Positions 27,055 to 35,174 of a stretch of 64,000 nucleotides of DNA are shown here, in pieces. The notes under the pieces are model-generated. The model did not search any database. It saw nothing but the letters and a program-made list of their open reading frames with translations, and was not told where the DNA came from. Positions within the stretch are counted from its first letter, which is position 1. Every line of letters begins with the position of its first letter. The stretch covers positions 96,211-160,210 of the forward strand of contig NZ_LFLT01000007.1 of the NCBI RefSeq assembly GCF_001189955.1, written 5' to 3'. This DNA comes from Herbaspirillum chlorophenolicum. GTDB lineage: Bacteria; Pseudomonadota; Gammaproteobacteria; Burkholderiales; Burkholderiaceae_D. The position numbers and the translations under genes were made by a program.

Positions 27055-27423
27055 TCAGCCCTGCATCAACAGGTTGGCTTCCAGCGCCACAATGGCGGCG
27101 ACGCCGGCGATCTCGCTGCGCAACAGGCGCCGCCGCGCCTGCCTATCCGCTCCGCGTTGGGCCTCACGCGCCAGTAGCCGGCGACGCATCCAGACCCAGC
27201 CGTAGGCTGTCGCGCCGTACAGACACAGCCGCCACACCAGGAAGTAGCCCGCCGTGGCCGTCAGCCAGCGCTCCCAGCCGGCAACGCTGCCGACGAGATA
27301 AATGCCGACGATGTTGGCGCCCACCGCAGCGGCGACGAGCACCACTGCCCACAGCAACGTCTTCGCCGTGCGCCGGTTAAGCAGCCAGCGCGGGCGCAGC
27401 CAACTGGCGCGCGGCGGGTTCAT
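27055..27423 (-). CDS. Small ICE conjugation membrane protein
   Basis: 122 residues with two to three hydrophobic helices (TLLWAVVLVAAAVGANIVGI; YFLVWRLCLYGATAYGWVW) and a basic Arg-rich segment before a final hydrophobic stretch. ATG 27423 overlaps the stop of the upstream gene by 4 bp. A protein of this size regularly sits between the PFL_4711-type gene and traG in these ICEs. Role unknown; probably part of the transfer channel assembly. Confidence 0.75.
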   Translation of the reverse strand: MNPPRASWLRPRWLLNRRTAKTLLWAVVLVAAAVGANIVGIYLVGSVAGWERWLTATAGYFLVWRLCLYGATAYGWVWMRRRLLAREAQRGADRQARRRLLRSEIAGVAAIVALEANLLMQG

Positions 27424-28826
27424 GGGTTGCCTCCCGGATTGCCCTTCTGAAGCCGGTCTAGGCGGTCGGGAATGGGATCGCCTTCGTAGATGCCACGCGA
27501 GCCAGCCGCGCGCGTGCCGTGGCGCTGGATGATGGCCATCGGCGAGTTGTTCGCCAGCTCGCGGCGCAGCTCCAGCTCGGTCTTGAGGTTGCGGATCTCC
27601 TGGTCGAGTGTGTCGCTCTCGTGGTTCACGGCCTCGACCGCCAACTGGTTCGCCGCGACGTTGGGCTCCTTCTTGCCGGTGAGCAGGGTGCGCTGGAGCA
27701 GCAATGCCTTCTCCAGCACCGACGCCAGCGCGACCTCCGAGGCCAGGCGCCGCGCCAGCAGGTCCTGGTCCGGCTCGTCGCGCAGCGCCTCGATGACGCC
27801 GCGCGTGATGGGCAGCGAGGTGCTGCCGGCCGCACGCAGGTTCTCGAAGGTGGTGTTGCGCGTTCCCGAGACCAGCTCCTGCAAAGCTTCCAGCTTGGCC
27901 TCGTATTCCTCCTGGATCAGCGGCGTCAGCCCGACGCCGGGCACCGTTTCGGTCTTGGTGCAGGAATCGCACGTGCGCTGCACCTGTTCGCCGAGAACCC
28001 GTGTGGCCCATTCGGTCGCTTGTTGTGGCGACGTCCAGGTCTGGCAGGACAGGCTGGCGCAACTGGCGGAAGCGATGGACGACGTGTCGGTCACGCTGCG
28101 GCTGTTGACCAGGTTGTAGCCCGCGCGGGTGACGTCGCCGACCACGCGGATGGCCGACTGACCTGCGCCGCCCGCGTTGCTGCCGCCTACCCAGGGTACG
28201 CCGTCGTTGCCACGGCGCGTTTCGGCCTGTTCGATCGCCGACACGGCGTCCGTGCTCGATACCGCGTCGCGCAACGCCATGCCTTCGGCGACCTGGCTCC
28301 AACCAAGTTGTCCGCCCGCCGTGTCGGCCATCTTCTCGGCCATGGCGCGGCACGTCAGCTTGGAGCGGTCGAAATCCAGCCGTGCCTGCAGCACGCCGTT
28401 GGTCAGCAGGTTGTACAGGCCCGGATCGGCACGCTGGATGATCAGCGCAGGCAGCGATGCCACCGCGCTGGTGGCGCTCTGGATCACGTTGCTCATGATC
28501 TGCTGAAAGCCGTTGGTGACGCCGTTGAGCTGGTTGCGCAGCGTGGTCTGGATGCTCATGTCGCCGCAGATCAGGTTGCTGTTCCAGCCCACGCCAACGC
28601 CGATCGAGCGCATGCCGGCAGCGCGGCCCATGGACACTGCGCTGCCGCCGCCAATCGAATACATCACCTCGTCGCCGATCACGGAGCCGCCGGTTTGAAA
28701 GCCGGTCTGCGCCCACGCGAGGCCGCCGCCAAGAACGAGCGCGCCAGCCAGCACCCCAGCCAATACCGTTGGACGCAGCAGGCGGCGTGCCTTGGTGGAG
28801 AGGTTTGTCAGTTCAGGACGCTTCAT
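27420..28826 (-). CDS. Integrating conjugative element protein, PFL_4711 family
   Basis: 468 residues. A signal-peptide-like N-terminus (LAGVLAGALVLGGGLAWAQT) is followed by a glycine-rich opening (GGSVIGDEVMYSIGGGSAVS), conserved cysteines (including CASLSC and CDSCTKTE) and a helical C-terminal half. This fits a periplasmic TraH-like component of G-type transfer systems. The in-frame ATG at 28826 is chosen because the signal peptide starts there and GAGGG lies upstream. The 3' end overlaps the next gene by 4 bp. Confidence 0.85.
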   Translation of the reverse strand: MKRPELTNLSTKARRLLRPTVLAGVLAGALVLGGGLAWAQTGFQTGGSVIGDEVMYSIGGGSAVSMGRAAGMRSIGVGVGWNSNLICGDMSIQTTLRNQLNGVTNGFQQIMSNVIQSATSAVASLPALIIQRADPGLYNLLTNGVLQARLDFDRSKLTCRAMAEKMADTAGGQLGWSQVAEGMALRDAVSSTDAVSAIEQAETRRGNDGVPWVGGSNAGGAGQSAIRVVGDVTRAGYNLVNSRSVTDTSSIASASCASLSCQTWTSPQQATEWATRVLGEQVQRTCDSCTKTETVPGVGLTPLIQEEYEAKLEALQELVSGTRNTTFENLRAAGSTSLPITRGVIEALRDEPDQDLLARRLASEVALASVLEKALLLQRTLLTGKKEPNVAANQLAVEAVNHESDTLDQEIRNLKTELELRRELANNSPMAIIQRHGTRAAGSRGIYEGDPIPDRLDRLQKGNPGGNP

Positions 28827-28836
28827 CGCCGTACCC

Positions 28837-29784
28837 TCATTGGAAATCGACGCTGCCGAGGAACACCTGGCCCCGGCGTTCGCAGCACGCATAGGGCCGC
28901 CACAGCGCCCAGGCGTAGTCGCCTTGCTGGGCCTGAGTCAGGAAGCCGCTGCGCGGGAACACCGTGCAGGACGAGGACAGGACGGGGGTAAGTTCCTGCC
29001 ACTTGCCTGTCGAGGCATCGCCTTCCATCAGCGCGCCGGCAGGCCAGTAACCGGGCCGCGAGTTGGCGAGCAGCGGCTGATAGACGTGGATTTGCCCACG
29101 GCGCGTCACGACATCGCCGGCGCGCTGGGCCACCACGGAGCCAGCCTTGTGGTCGTCGGCCTGGTGCAGGAAGCCGCCGCGCGGATAGACGTTGCCCCAG
29201 AGGTTGAGCGTGGTGCGCGCGCCGACCTCGCGTCTACCCGGAATCAGCGCTTCCGGGTAGGCCATCTCCGGCACGTTGTAGCGCCAGGCCAGTGTGTCCA
29301 GGGTGCTGAGCAGATACGGCATGAACGCTGTGCCTGCACCCTCGCAGAAATAGCCCGAGGACGAGACGAACTGGTTGAACACCTCGACGCCGGGATGGCC
29401 GATGACGTCCGCGTTCTTGAACTTCGCGAGATTGTTTTCGTGGTCTTCGTTGGTGGTGCCGTCTCCGCCGGCCTGTGCGGACGGGTTGGGCACGCTCATC
29501 GCCCGGACTTCGACCCAGGGGTTCTCGCCGGTGTTGCTGTAGCTGGAGACGACCGCATCGGGTATGTAGTGGCGTACCTTGATCGACGTGCGCACCGTGC
29601 AGCCCGTCCAGGTGCAGTAGAGCCAGTAGCAGATGCCGACGACGCGGTATTCGAGGCAGTCTGGCGAGGCCACTGAACCAACGATGGTTGCGGTGTTGAG
29701 GGCGTAGCTGCCCGTGGCGCTGAGCAGCAGCACTGAGGCCACGCCAGCACGCAGGCGACGCATCCGCTCGAAGGGTCGGGTCAT
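28837..29784 (-). CDS. Integrating conjugative element protein, PFL_4710 family (TraU-like)
   Basis: 315 residues, secreted: a hydrophobic leader (ASVLLLSATGSYALN) and then many cysteines (CLEYRVVGICYWLYCTWTGC, PYACCERRGQ), the pattern of TraU-type periplasmic mating factors stabilised by disulfides. Start 29784 overlaps the previous gene's stop by 4 bp. It depends on a disulfide-forming environment, which is relevant to the DsbA-like gene upstream. Confidence 0.85.
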   Translation of the reverse strand: MTRPFERMRRLRAGVASVLLLSATGSYALNTATIVGSVASPDCLEYRVVGICYWLYCTWTGCTVRTSIKVRHYIPDAVVSSYSNTGENPWVEVRAMSVPNPSAQAGGDGTTNEDHENNLAKFKNADVIGHPGVEVFNQFVSSSGYFCEGAGTAFMPYLLSTLDTLAWRYNVPEMAYPEALIPGRREVGARTTLNLWGNVYPRGGFLHQADDHKAGSVVAQRAGDVVTRRGQIHVYQPLLANSRPGYWPAGALMEGDASTGKWQELTPVLSSSCTVFPRSGFLTQAQQGDYAWALWRPYACCERRGQVFLGSVDFQ

Positions 29785-30227
29785 GGCTGCGGCCTCCGGT
29801 GTTGCGCAACGCGCGCGACGGCACGGGCCACGTCCGGCTCGCCATAGACCACGTAACGCTGATCCACCACGACCGCCGGGATGCTGGTGACGCCCAGGCT
29901 CCATGCGTCGGCGACGCCCTGGTATGCCGACGCAATGCGGCGCTGGAGGTCGGCACCGCCGTTGTTCAGGCGGCGCTTGACGATGGCCGTGGCCTGCTCA
30001 GGGTCGGCGGGCAGCTGTGCGGAAAGCTCGGCTTCGATGCGCGGGCCTTCATCCAGCTCGATCAGCCGCTCACCACCCATGGTCTTGACCGGGTAGCGGC
30101 TGTCGGTGACGACCACCACATCGGCGGCGAAGGTGGCTGGGCTGAAAACGGCCAAGGATGCCGGTAGTGCAACGGCCAGGCCAAGGGTTCGCCAGCCTGC
30201 TGCGAAGCGGAGTAAAGATGCTGGCAT
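29781..30227 (-). CDS. Integrating conjugative element protein, PFL_4709 family (TrbC-like)
   Basis: 148 residues with a signal peptide (LGLAVALPASLAVFSPATFA) and a thioredoxin-like small domain ending in the typical GVTSIPAVVVDQRYVVYGEP. This matches the DUF1525/TrbC-like periplasmic proteins of G-type systems. It overlaps the next gene by 4 bp and is preceded by a 142-bp gap after the radC-like gene in which I see no gene. Confidence 0.85.
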   Translation of the reverse strand: MPASLLRFAAGWRTLGLAVALPASLAVFSPATFAADVVVVTDSRYPVKTMGGERLIELDEGPRIEAELSAQLPADPEQATAIVKRRLNNGGADLQRRIASAYQGVADAWSLGVTSIPAVVVDQRYVVYGEPDVARAVARVAQHRRPQP

Positions 30228-30369
30228 GTCGCGTGCCCTGGAAGTTGATCAGAGCCATAGTCGAACGCGAACCCGCTGCCGCCCCAACAAACAATGCGCA
30301 TCGCGAGCACCCCGCATACCTGGTTGTGCAGCCGCATGGAGAAAGCGGAGGCCGAAGCCCCCGCTGTGA

Positions 30370-30864
30370 TTACAGAAGACCAGACTCGGCGAACGAGTAC
30401 GGTGTGCCCTGGCCAATCACGAAATGGTCGAGTACCCGCACGTCGATAAGCGCCAAGGCCGTCTTCAACTGCTCGGTCAGCACGCGATCCGCATTGGATG
30501 GCTCGGTGGTGCCCGAGGGGTGCTGATGGGCGAAGATGACCGCAGCGGCGTTCAGTTGCAAAGCGCGCTGCAGCACGACACGTGGATAAACCGAGGTCGC
30601 ATTGATCGTTCCATGGAACATCGGCTCCACGGCCAGCACGTCGTGCATGCTGTTCATGAACACGACGACGAATATCTCATTGGGCTCGGCGACCAGCTTC
30701 AAGCGAAGGTAGTCCCTGACCGCTGCGGGCCGCTCAAGGCGCGGCCCTGCTTTGAAAACCCGCCGCTCCAGCAACACGATGGCTTGCTGAACGATCCAGT
30801 CCTCGTTCTGAATAGAAATATTGGAAAGCGACTCCAGGCAGGAGTCATTGATGACGACAGACAT
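30370..30864 (-). CDS. RadC-like JAB-domain protein
   Basis: 164 residues with the JAB/MPN metal motif HQHPSGTTEPSNAD and the preceding LNAAAVIFA strand, plus a catalytic-position Glu earlier. It corresponds to the C-terminal domain of RadC without the N-terminal helix-hairpin-helix, as is usual for mobile-element RadC copies. ATG 30864 gives MSVVINDSCLES and follows GGAGG. A structured leader lies upstream (30886-31086). The role in conjugation or recombination is not established. Confidence 0.85.
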   Translation of the reverse strand: MSVVINDSCLESLSNISIQNEDWIVQQAIVLLERRVFKAGPRLERPAAVRDYLRLKLVAEPNEIFVVVFMNSMHDVLAVEPMFHGTINATSVYPRVVLQRALQLNAAAVIFAHQHPSGTTEPSNADRVLTEQLKTALALIDVRVLDHFVIGQGTPYSFAESGLL

Positions 30865-30885
30865 GGCGAACCTCCAGACAGGGAA

Positions 30886-31086
30886 ATCGGAGGGCGCACA
30901 TGCCCCAGGAGGGCAGGCCCTCCAGGGAATGGAACAACGGAACAAGGTGCATCCATCACCGCTGCTGCGGTGATCGTTCGCGGCCAGGATGCGAGGCGAA
31001 CGGGTAGCGGTCAGCGCAGTGTGCTGCGCCGTAGCCTCAATGACCGCGGGCTACCTGGGCATGTCGCCGACGACGTCGGCAGGCAT
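30886..31086 (-). promoter_or_regulatory. Structured leader of the radC-like gene (long motif plus two-hairpin motif)
   Basis: On the minus strand, 31086-30949 holds the long motif: GCCGAC/GTCGGC hairpin, ACATGCCCAGG, a GTAGCC/GGCTAC stem, a GGCGCAG/CTGCGCT stem and a GCATCC...GGATGC closing stem. Then 30927-30886 holds a GGAGGGC/GCCCTCC hairpin and a GGGGC-type hairpin, followed by the ribosome binding site. Four other genes here carry the same architecture. The distal end overlaps the last codons of the DsbA-like gene. A cis-regulatory RNA is the simplest reading; the published radC and STAXI RNA motifs are candidates to compare. Confidence 0.6.
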
Positions 31087-31815
31087 TTCGGTGGCAGGTG
31101 AAGCGACGGAATCCTCAGCCGCCAGCATGTCCATGGCCGACAACAGCGCATCGCCTTCGATCGGCCCCTGCAGCAGGATCGCCTGGCCGGTCTGGCGATC
31201 GTGCAGACGAATCGAAGGCGTCGCGGTCACGCCGCCCTTCATGGCTTCCTCGGCCTGAGCGCGAATCAACGCTTCGGGTCGCTCGCTTGCCAAACACTGC
31301 TCGACGGCTGGGTTGAGGCCGGGATAACGCAGTCCCTCAGGCAAGCCCAGGCCGTCGCTGCGCGTGTGCGCATAGACCCATTCAATGGCCTGCCAGAAAG
31401 CCGCATGCCCACCTGTCTCGGCGGCGCACTCGGCCAGGCGTGCCTCGGCGGAGGCGGCCGGCTCGTGCGCGACCAGCGGCTGGTGGTGCCATTGCAGGGC
31501 CACGTCCGCGTTGGCACCCACCCAGCGCTTGAGCTGCGGGAAGTACGCTCGGAAGAAGGGACATTCGAGGTCGGCATAGAGCGTCAGCGTGAATCGGCCC
31601 TCGGGGTTGCCCATCTGCCAGGGAGGCCCGGCTACCTGCGCCGTACTGACCGGCGCGGGAGGCAGCGACGCGGGTTCGCTGGGAATGCGGGACACGAGCC
31701 ATATCAACAGCAGCGCGATCAATCCAGCGGCCAAGAACCAGGGCCAGCGCTTGCGCGAGCGCCGATGGCGGAACGCCTGCACCGGCATAGGAATGGAAGG
31801 ACGCTTCGGTTTCAC
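31051..31815 (-). CDS. DsbA/DsbG-like thioredoxin-fold protein with altered active site
   Basis: 254 residues. An N-terminal membrane anchor (WFLAAGLIALLLIWLVSRI) is followed by a thioredoxin fold of the Thioredoxin_4 type (FTLTLYADLECPFFRAYFPQ) and a cis-Pro region GVTATPSIRL. The expected CPxC redox pair reads CPFF: the second cysteine is a phenylalanine coded TTC, one base from TGC. In this ICE family the protein is thought to help fold disulfide-rich periplasmic factors. As written it could isomerise or bind but not cycle as a normal oxidase. The last eleven codons are shared with the structured leader of the downstream radC-like gene. Confidence 0.8.
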   Translation of the reverse strand: MKPKRPSIPMPVQAFRHRRSRKRWPWFLAAGLIALLLIWLVSRIPSEPASLPPAPVSTAQVAGPPWQMGNPEGRFTLTLYADLECPFFRAYFPQLKRWVGANADVALQWHHQPLVAHEPAASAEARLAECAAETGGHAAFWQAIEWVYAHTRSDGLGLPEGLRYPGLNPAVEQCLASERPEALIRAQAEEAMKGGVTATPSIRLHDRQTGQAILLQGPIEGDALLSAMDMLAAEDSVASPATEMPADVVGDMPR

Positions 31816-31830
31816 GGCAGTCTCCGGCGG

Positions 31831-34725
31831 CTATTGCGGCAGGCCCAAGGCTGGCGACTCGATGCCGCGCGCCTGGTCGATCTTCTCGGCCACCTTGAAG
31901 GCCGCGTCGAGTTCACTGATGCCGTGCTGCTGCATGAGTTGGTAACGCTCGGCTTTCTCCTCGGGTTCGGTCTGCGCGAGTGCGAGATAGAGGCTCGGTG
32001 GCACGGCCCGGAACAGCACTTCCAGGCTCTTGGAGAGGATGACACCCTCGGTGAACTTCCCGGCTTCTTTGCGCGCGGAAAGCATCAATGCTTTCTGAGC
32101 GGGTGACAGTTCGCGAAACCGGGCGATCTTCTCCACCTCATCGGGTGGCATCGACAGGCAGATCCACCACTCGATCATGTTGAGCATGGGCTCTGCGGCG
32201 CGCGGCAGATCGTCGATGTTTTGTGTGGCGAGCCAGAACCAGGCCCCCAGCTTGCGCCACATCTTGGTGATCTTCACCACGTAGGGGGCGAGCAGCGGGT
32301 TCTTGGTGATGATGTGCCCTTCGTCGGTGACGTTGATGATCGGGCGGCCCAGGTACTGATCGCGCTCGGCGATGTTGTTCACCGTGCTGATCAGGCTGAT
32401 GTAGGCAATGGAGAGCTGCGCGTTGTAGCCCTCGCGGGCATAGGTCGCCAGATCAACCAGGGTGATGTCGGCTTCGGGCCACGGCGAACCGTCGCGGTCG
32501 AACATTTCGCCGTCCGTGCCTTGGCAGAACATGTCCATGGCGTCGGCCATTTCCAGCAGTCGCACACGCCGCATTTCCGGCAGCATCGGGTCTTGACTGC
32601 GCGTGCGCAGCGCGTTGCGCACATCGCGCGTGAGCACGGTGCGCTTCTCGTCATCCTTGCTGTGGCAGTGCTCTGCGGCATCGAGGATGCACTGGCGGAT
32701 CAGCGAGCGGTCGGCCCGCGTCATCCGGGCTTCTTCCTTGTCTTCGCCGCCGGTGATCATCAGCCTCGCGGTGATCTCCAATTCGCCCAGCACGTCGCGC
32801 TGCTCATCCGCCTCCATGGCCACAGCATCGAGTGGCAGGTCTTCATCCAGCGCATCGGCATCGAGCGTCTGCACGTCGCTGGGCGTCTCGATCAGCCGCC
32901 GCGCATCCGCGAATGGCGCCAGGGTAACGCCCGAGCCCGGCGCGAGCTTGACCCGGTTCACGGTCAGGCCCAGGCGCCGGGCAAAATCGCTGAACAAGCC
33001 GAAGCTGTTGCCGGCCTCGACAATGAACAGCCGTGGCCGGTAGATCGCCGTGACCTGATTCAAGAGGTTGTTGAGGGTCGCCGACTTGCCCGAACCCGTC
33101 GGGCCGAACAGAAACAGGTGGGCATTCATCTGCCGATCCAGGCGGTTGAGCGGATCAAAGGTGATCGGCCCGCCGCCGCGGTTAAACATCGTGATGCCGG
33201 GGTGCCCCGTACCCTGGGCGCGGCCCCACACGGGCGAGAGGTTCGCCGTGTGCTGGGCGAACATCAGTTGGGTGTACCACTTGCGCCGATCCTGGCCGGG
33301 GTTGTAGCAGCACGGCAGCCAGCGCAGGTAGCTGTTCAGCGGCGCCACCTCGTCATCCTCGCGCACCGGCTGCAAGCCGGCGTTGAGCATGACGTTCGCC
33401 AGGTCCAGGCCGCGTCGGTCCAGTTCCGCCTCATCGCGCCCGCGCAGGTAGAACGCCAGGGTGCCGCGATAGAGCTTGTGCGCGCTGCCGATCAGGGAGC
33501 GGGCTTCATGCACGTCCTTGAGCGTCTGCTCCGACGCCAGCGTCTCGCCCACGGCCTTCTTCGCCAGGTGGTTGAGATCCGCTTCGAGAACATCCTGGGG
33601 CGTGGCGACCATCGTCAGGCAAAGGGTGGTGTCCTCGGGCATCTGGTCGAACAGCGTGTTGATCGCATCGCCCTTGCGGGTTTCACCGGTCAGGTGCCCC
33701 GTGCCCGGCGGCATGCGCAGGCGGTCGGTGATCAGTACGCGGTGCGGCATGCCGTCGAAATGCCAGGTGCCGTGCGCCACGTCGGTACGCGGCTGGCCGA
33801 AGAACAGCCGCTGGCTGAAATCCCGCCCGCTCGCCAATTCGATCTCGCCGTCTTCGCCGGCCTCCGTACTTTCGGGGTAGCGCGCCAGCGCATAGAAGCG
33901 CTCCCGGTCTTCGGCCCCAGGCCCAAGCAACGTGGGACGCGGGTTGAACCAGCGCAGCAGCCAGTCGTGAACATCCGCAGCCACCATGCGCCTGGCCTGA
34001 ATGCCGGCGTTCGCCAGTCCGCCGCACAGGCGGTCGCAGACGATATTGAGCATCTGCTCGGGCGTCTGGCCGCGGCGGCCGTTTTGCCCTTGGCCGGTCA
34101 CGCGGCGATAGACCACCATGCGCACGCGCCGGGTCTGGCCGCGCCAGCGCAGCCGTGTGACCACCGTGTCCTCGAACAGGCCGCCCGGCTTGGCCACCGC
34201 GCGCAGGTGGTGGCCGAAGAAGCGCAGGTAGAACTCGCTGAACGCCGTATCACGGGCGCGCGGCTGCACATAGTCGCGCAGGGTCTGCATGTACTGGTCG
34301 AAACTGGGCTCGTCCTGAGCGTAGAGCTGCAGCACCCAGGGGTTCTCGTCCAGTTCATCGAAACTGTCCTGCAGCGCGTTCTCCAAGGCATCGCGGGCCT
34401 GCGCGAGCCAGCCGGGTTCCCGGCCTTCGGTGCCCAGCGGCACCAGCTCGTAGAACGCCGCCACCGATTGCCCGTCCTCCAGCAACATGGCCTTCGACTG
34501 CGGCAGGAACTCCACCCAGGGCAGCAGTTCCACGAACGACGGCGCGACCTCGTACAGCGCCTGCTCGTCTGCCATGGTCGCCGGCCTGCGAGCTTGCACC
34601 GCCGCGCCGGGTTCGGGGAGGCCGGCCTGGTGCAGTGCCTCGACGTGGCGCTGCCAGCCGTCCGGCTGCTCGTCATCGGCAGCGCCGGACGCGGCCAGCT
34701 TCGGCCAGGGGAGTTTCCAGCGCAT
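31831..34725 (-). CDS. VirB4/TraC-type conjugative transfer ATPase, PFL_4706 family
   Basis: 964 residues. Walker A FGPTGSGKSATLNN is near residue 538 and a Walker B-like FIVEAGNS follows soon after; further ATPase motifs include IINVTDEGHIITKN and FWLATQNIDDLPRA. It is the energising ATPase of the type IV secretion machine, peripheral to the inner membrane. Length is normal for the family. It starts one base into the stop of the lipoprotein gene and ends 15 bp before the DsbA-like gene. Confidence 0.92.
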   Translation of the reverse strand: MRWKLPWPKLAASGAADDEQPDGWQRHVEALHQAGLPEPGAAVQARRPATMADEQALYEVAPSFVELLPWVEFLPQSKAMLLEDGQSVAAFYELVPLGTEGREPGWLAQARDALENALQDSFDELDENPWVLQLYAQDEPSFDQYMQTLRDYVQPRARDTAFSEFYLRFFGHHLRAVAKPGGLFEDTVVTRLRWRGQTRRVRMVVYRRVTGQGQNGRRGQTPEQMLNIVCDRLCGGLANAGIQARRMVAADVHDWLLRWFNPRPTLLGPGAEDRERFYALARYPESTEAGEDGEIELASGRDFSQRLFFGQPRTDVAHGTWHFDGMPHRVLITDRLRMPPGTGHLTGETRKGDAINTLFDQMPEDTTLCLTMVATPQDVLEADLNHLAKKAVGETLASEQTLKDVHEARSLIGSAHKLYRGTLAFYLRGRDEAELDRRGLDLANVMLNAGLQPVREDDEVAPLNSYLRWLPCCYNPGQDRRKWYTQLMFAQHTANLSPVWGRAQGTGHPGITMFNRGGGPITFDPLNRLDRQMNAHLFLFGPTGSGKSATLNNLLNQVTAIYRPRLFIVEAGNSFGLFSDFARRLGLTVNRVKLAPGSGVTLAPFADARRLIETPSDVQTLDADALDEDLPLDAVAMEADEQRDVLGELEITARLMITGGEDKEEARMTRADRSLIRQCILDAAEHCHSKDDEKRTVLTRDVRNALRTRSQDPMLPEMRRVRLLEMADAMDMFCQGTDGEMFDRDGSPWPEADITLVDLATYAREGYNAQLSIAYISLISTVNNIAERDQYLGRPIINVTDEGHIITKNPLLAPYVVKITKMWRKLGAWFWLATQNIDDLPRAAEPMLNMIEWWICLSMPPDEVEKIARFRELSPAQKALMLSARKEAGKFTEGVILSKSLEVLFRAVPPSLYLALAQTEPEEKAERYQLMQQHGISELDAAFKVAEKIDQARGIESPALGLPQ

Positions 34726-35174
34726 CAGTAGTCCTCCACGCGCTCGCCTGGCATGGCGTACTGCACGCGCTGGTACAGCGGGAACACGGTCGTATAGCCC
34801 GGAATCGGCACCGGGTCGGTGCCCGCCAAATGGGGATACACGTACATGACGAGGTCGGGGTTGGGCAGGCGCTGGAACTGGCGATAGACCTCGTTGCGCG
34901 CCGTGCGCGTGTAGCGCATCTGCTCGGCAGGTGCTACCTGCACATCCATCTCGGTCAGCGGCCTGCGCAGGCTCTGGCGTGCATCGAGCAACTGCCTGCG
35001 CGCCACCTGGCCGGCGCCACCGCCGCCGTCACCGGCGTTCTGTTGCCAGATGTCCATCATCGTGCTGTCGCCGTGGGTCAGCAGCTTTTCCTTGCTGGTG
35101 GCGCAGCCGCCGAGCAGCGCGACGGCCAAGGCCAGCGCCAGGCCTTGAGCCCAGCTATTCAAGTTCGAGAGCAT
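34725..35174 (-). CDS. Conjugative transfer region lipoprotein (TIGR03751 type)
   Basis: 149 residues with a lipoprotein signal (LALALAVALLGGCATSKEKL, lipobox LLGGC). The mature part contains YRQFQRLPNPDLVMYVYPHL, as in the TraV-like lipoproteins of G-type systems. ATG 35174 gives MLSNLNSWAQG and lies within the end of the upstream gene (20-bp overlap). Expected in the outer-membrane core complex. Confidence 0.87.
   Translation of the reverse strand: MLSNLNSWAQGLALALAVALLGGCATSKEKLLTHGDSTMMDIWQQNAGDGGGGAGQVARRQLLDARQSLRRPLTEMDVQVAPAEQMRYTRTARNEVYRQFQRLPNPDLVMYVYPHLAGTDPVPIPGYTTVFPLYQRVQYAMPGERVEDY

Noticed and set aside
32221..34731. 836-codon frame antisense to the VirB4 ATPase
   Set aside because: No domain and no start context; the VirB4 frame has Walker motifs and fits between neighbours exactly.
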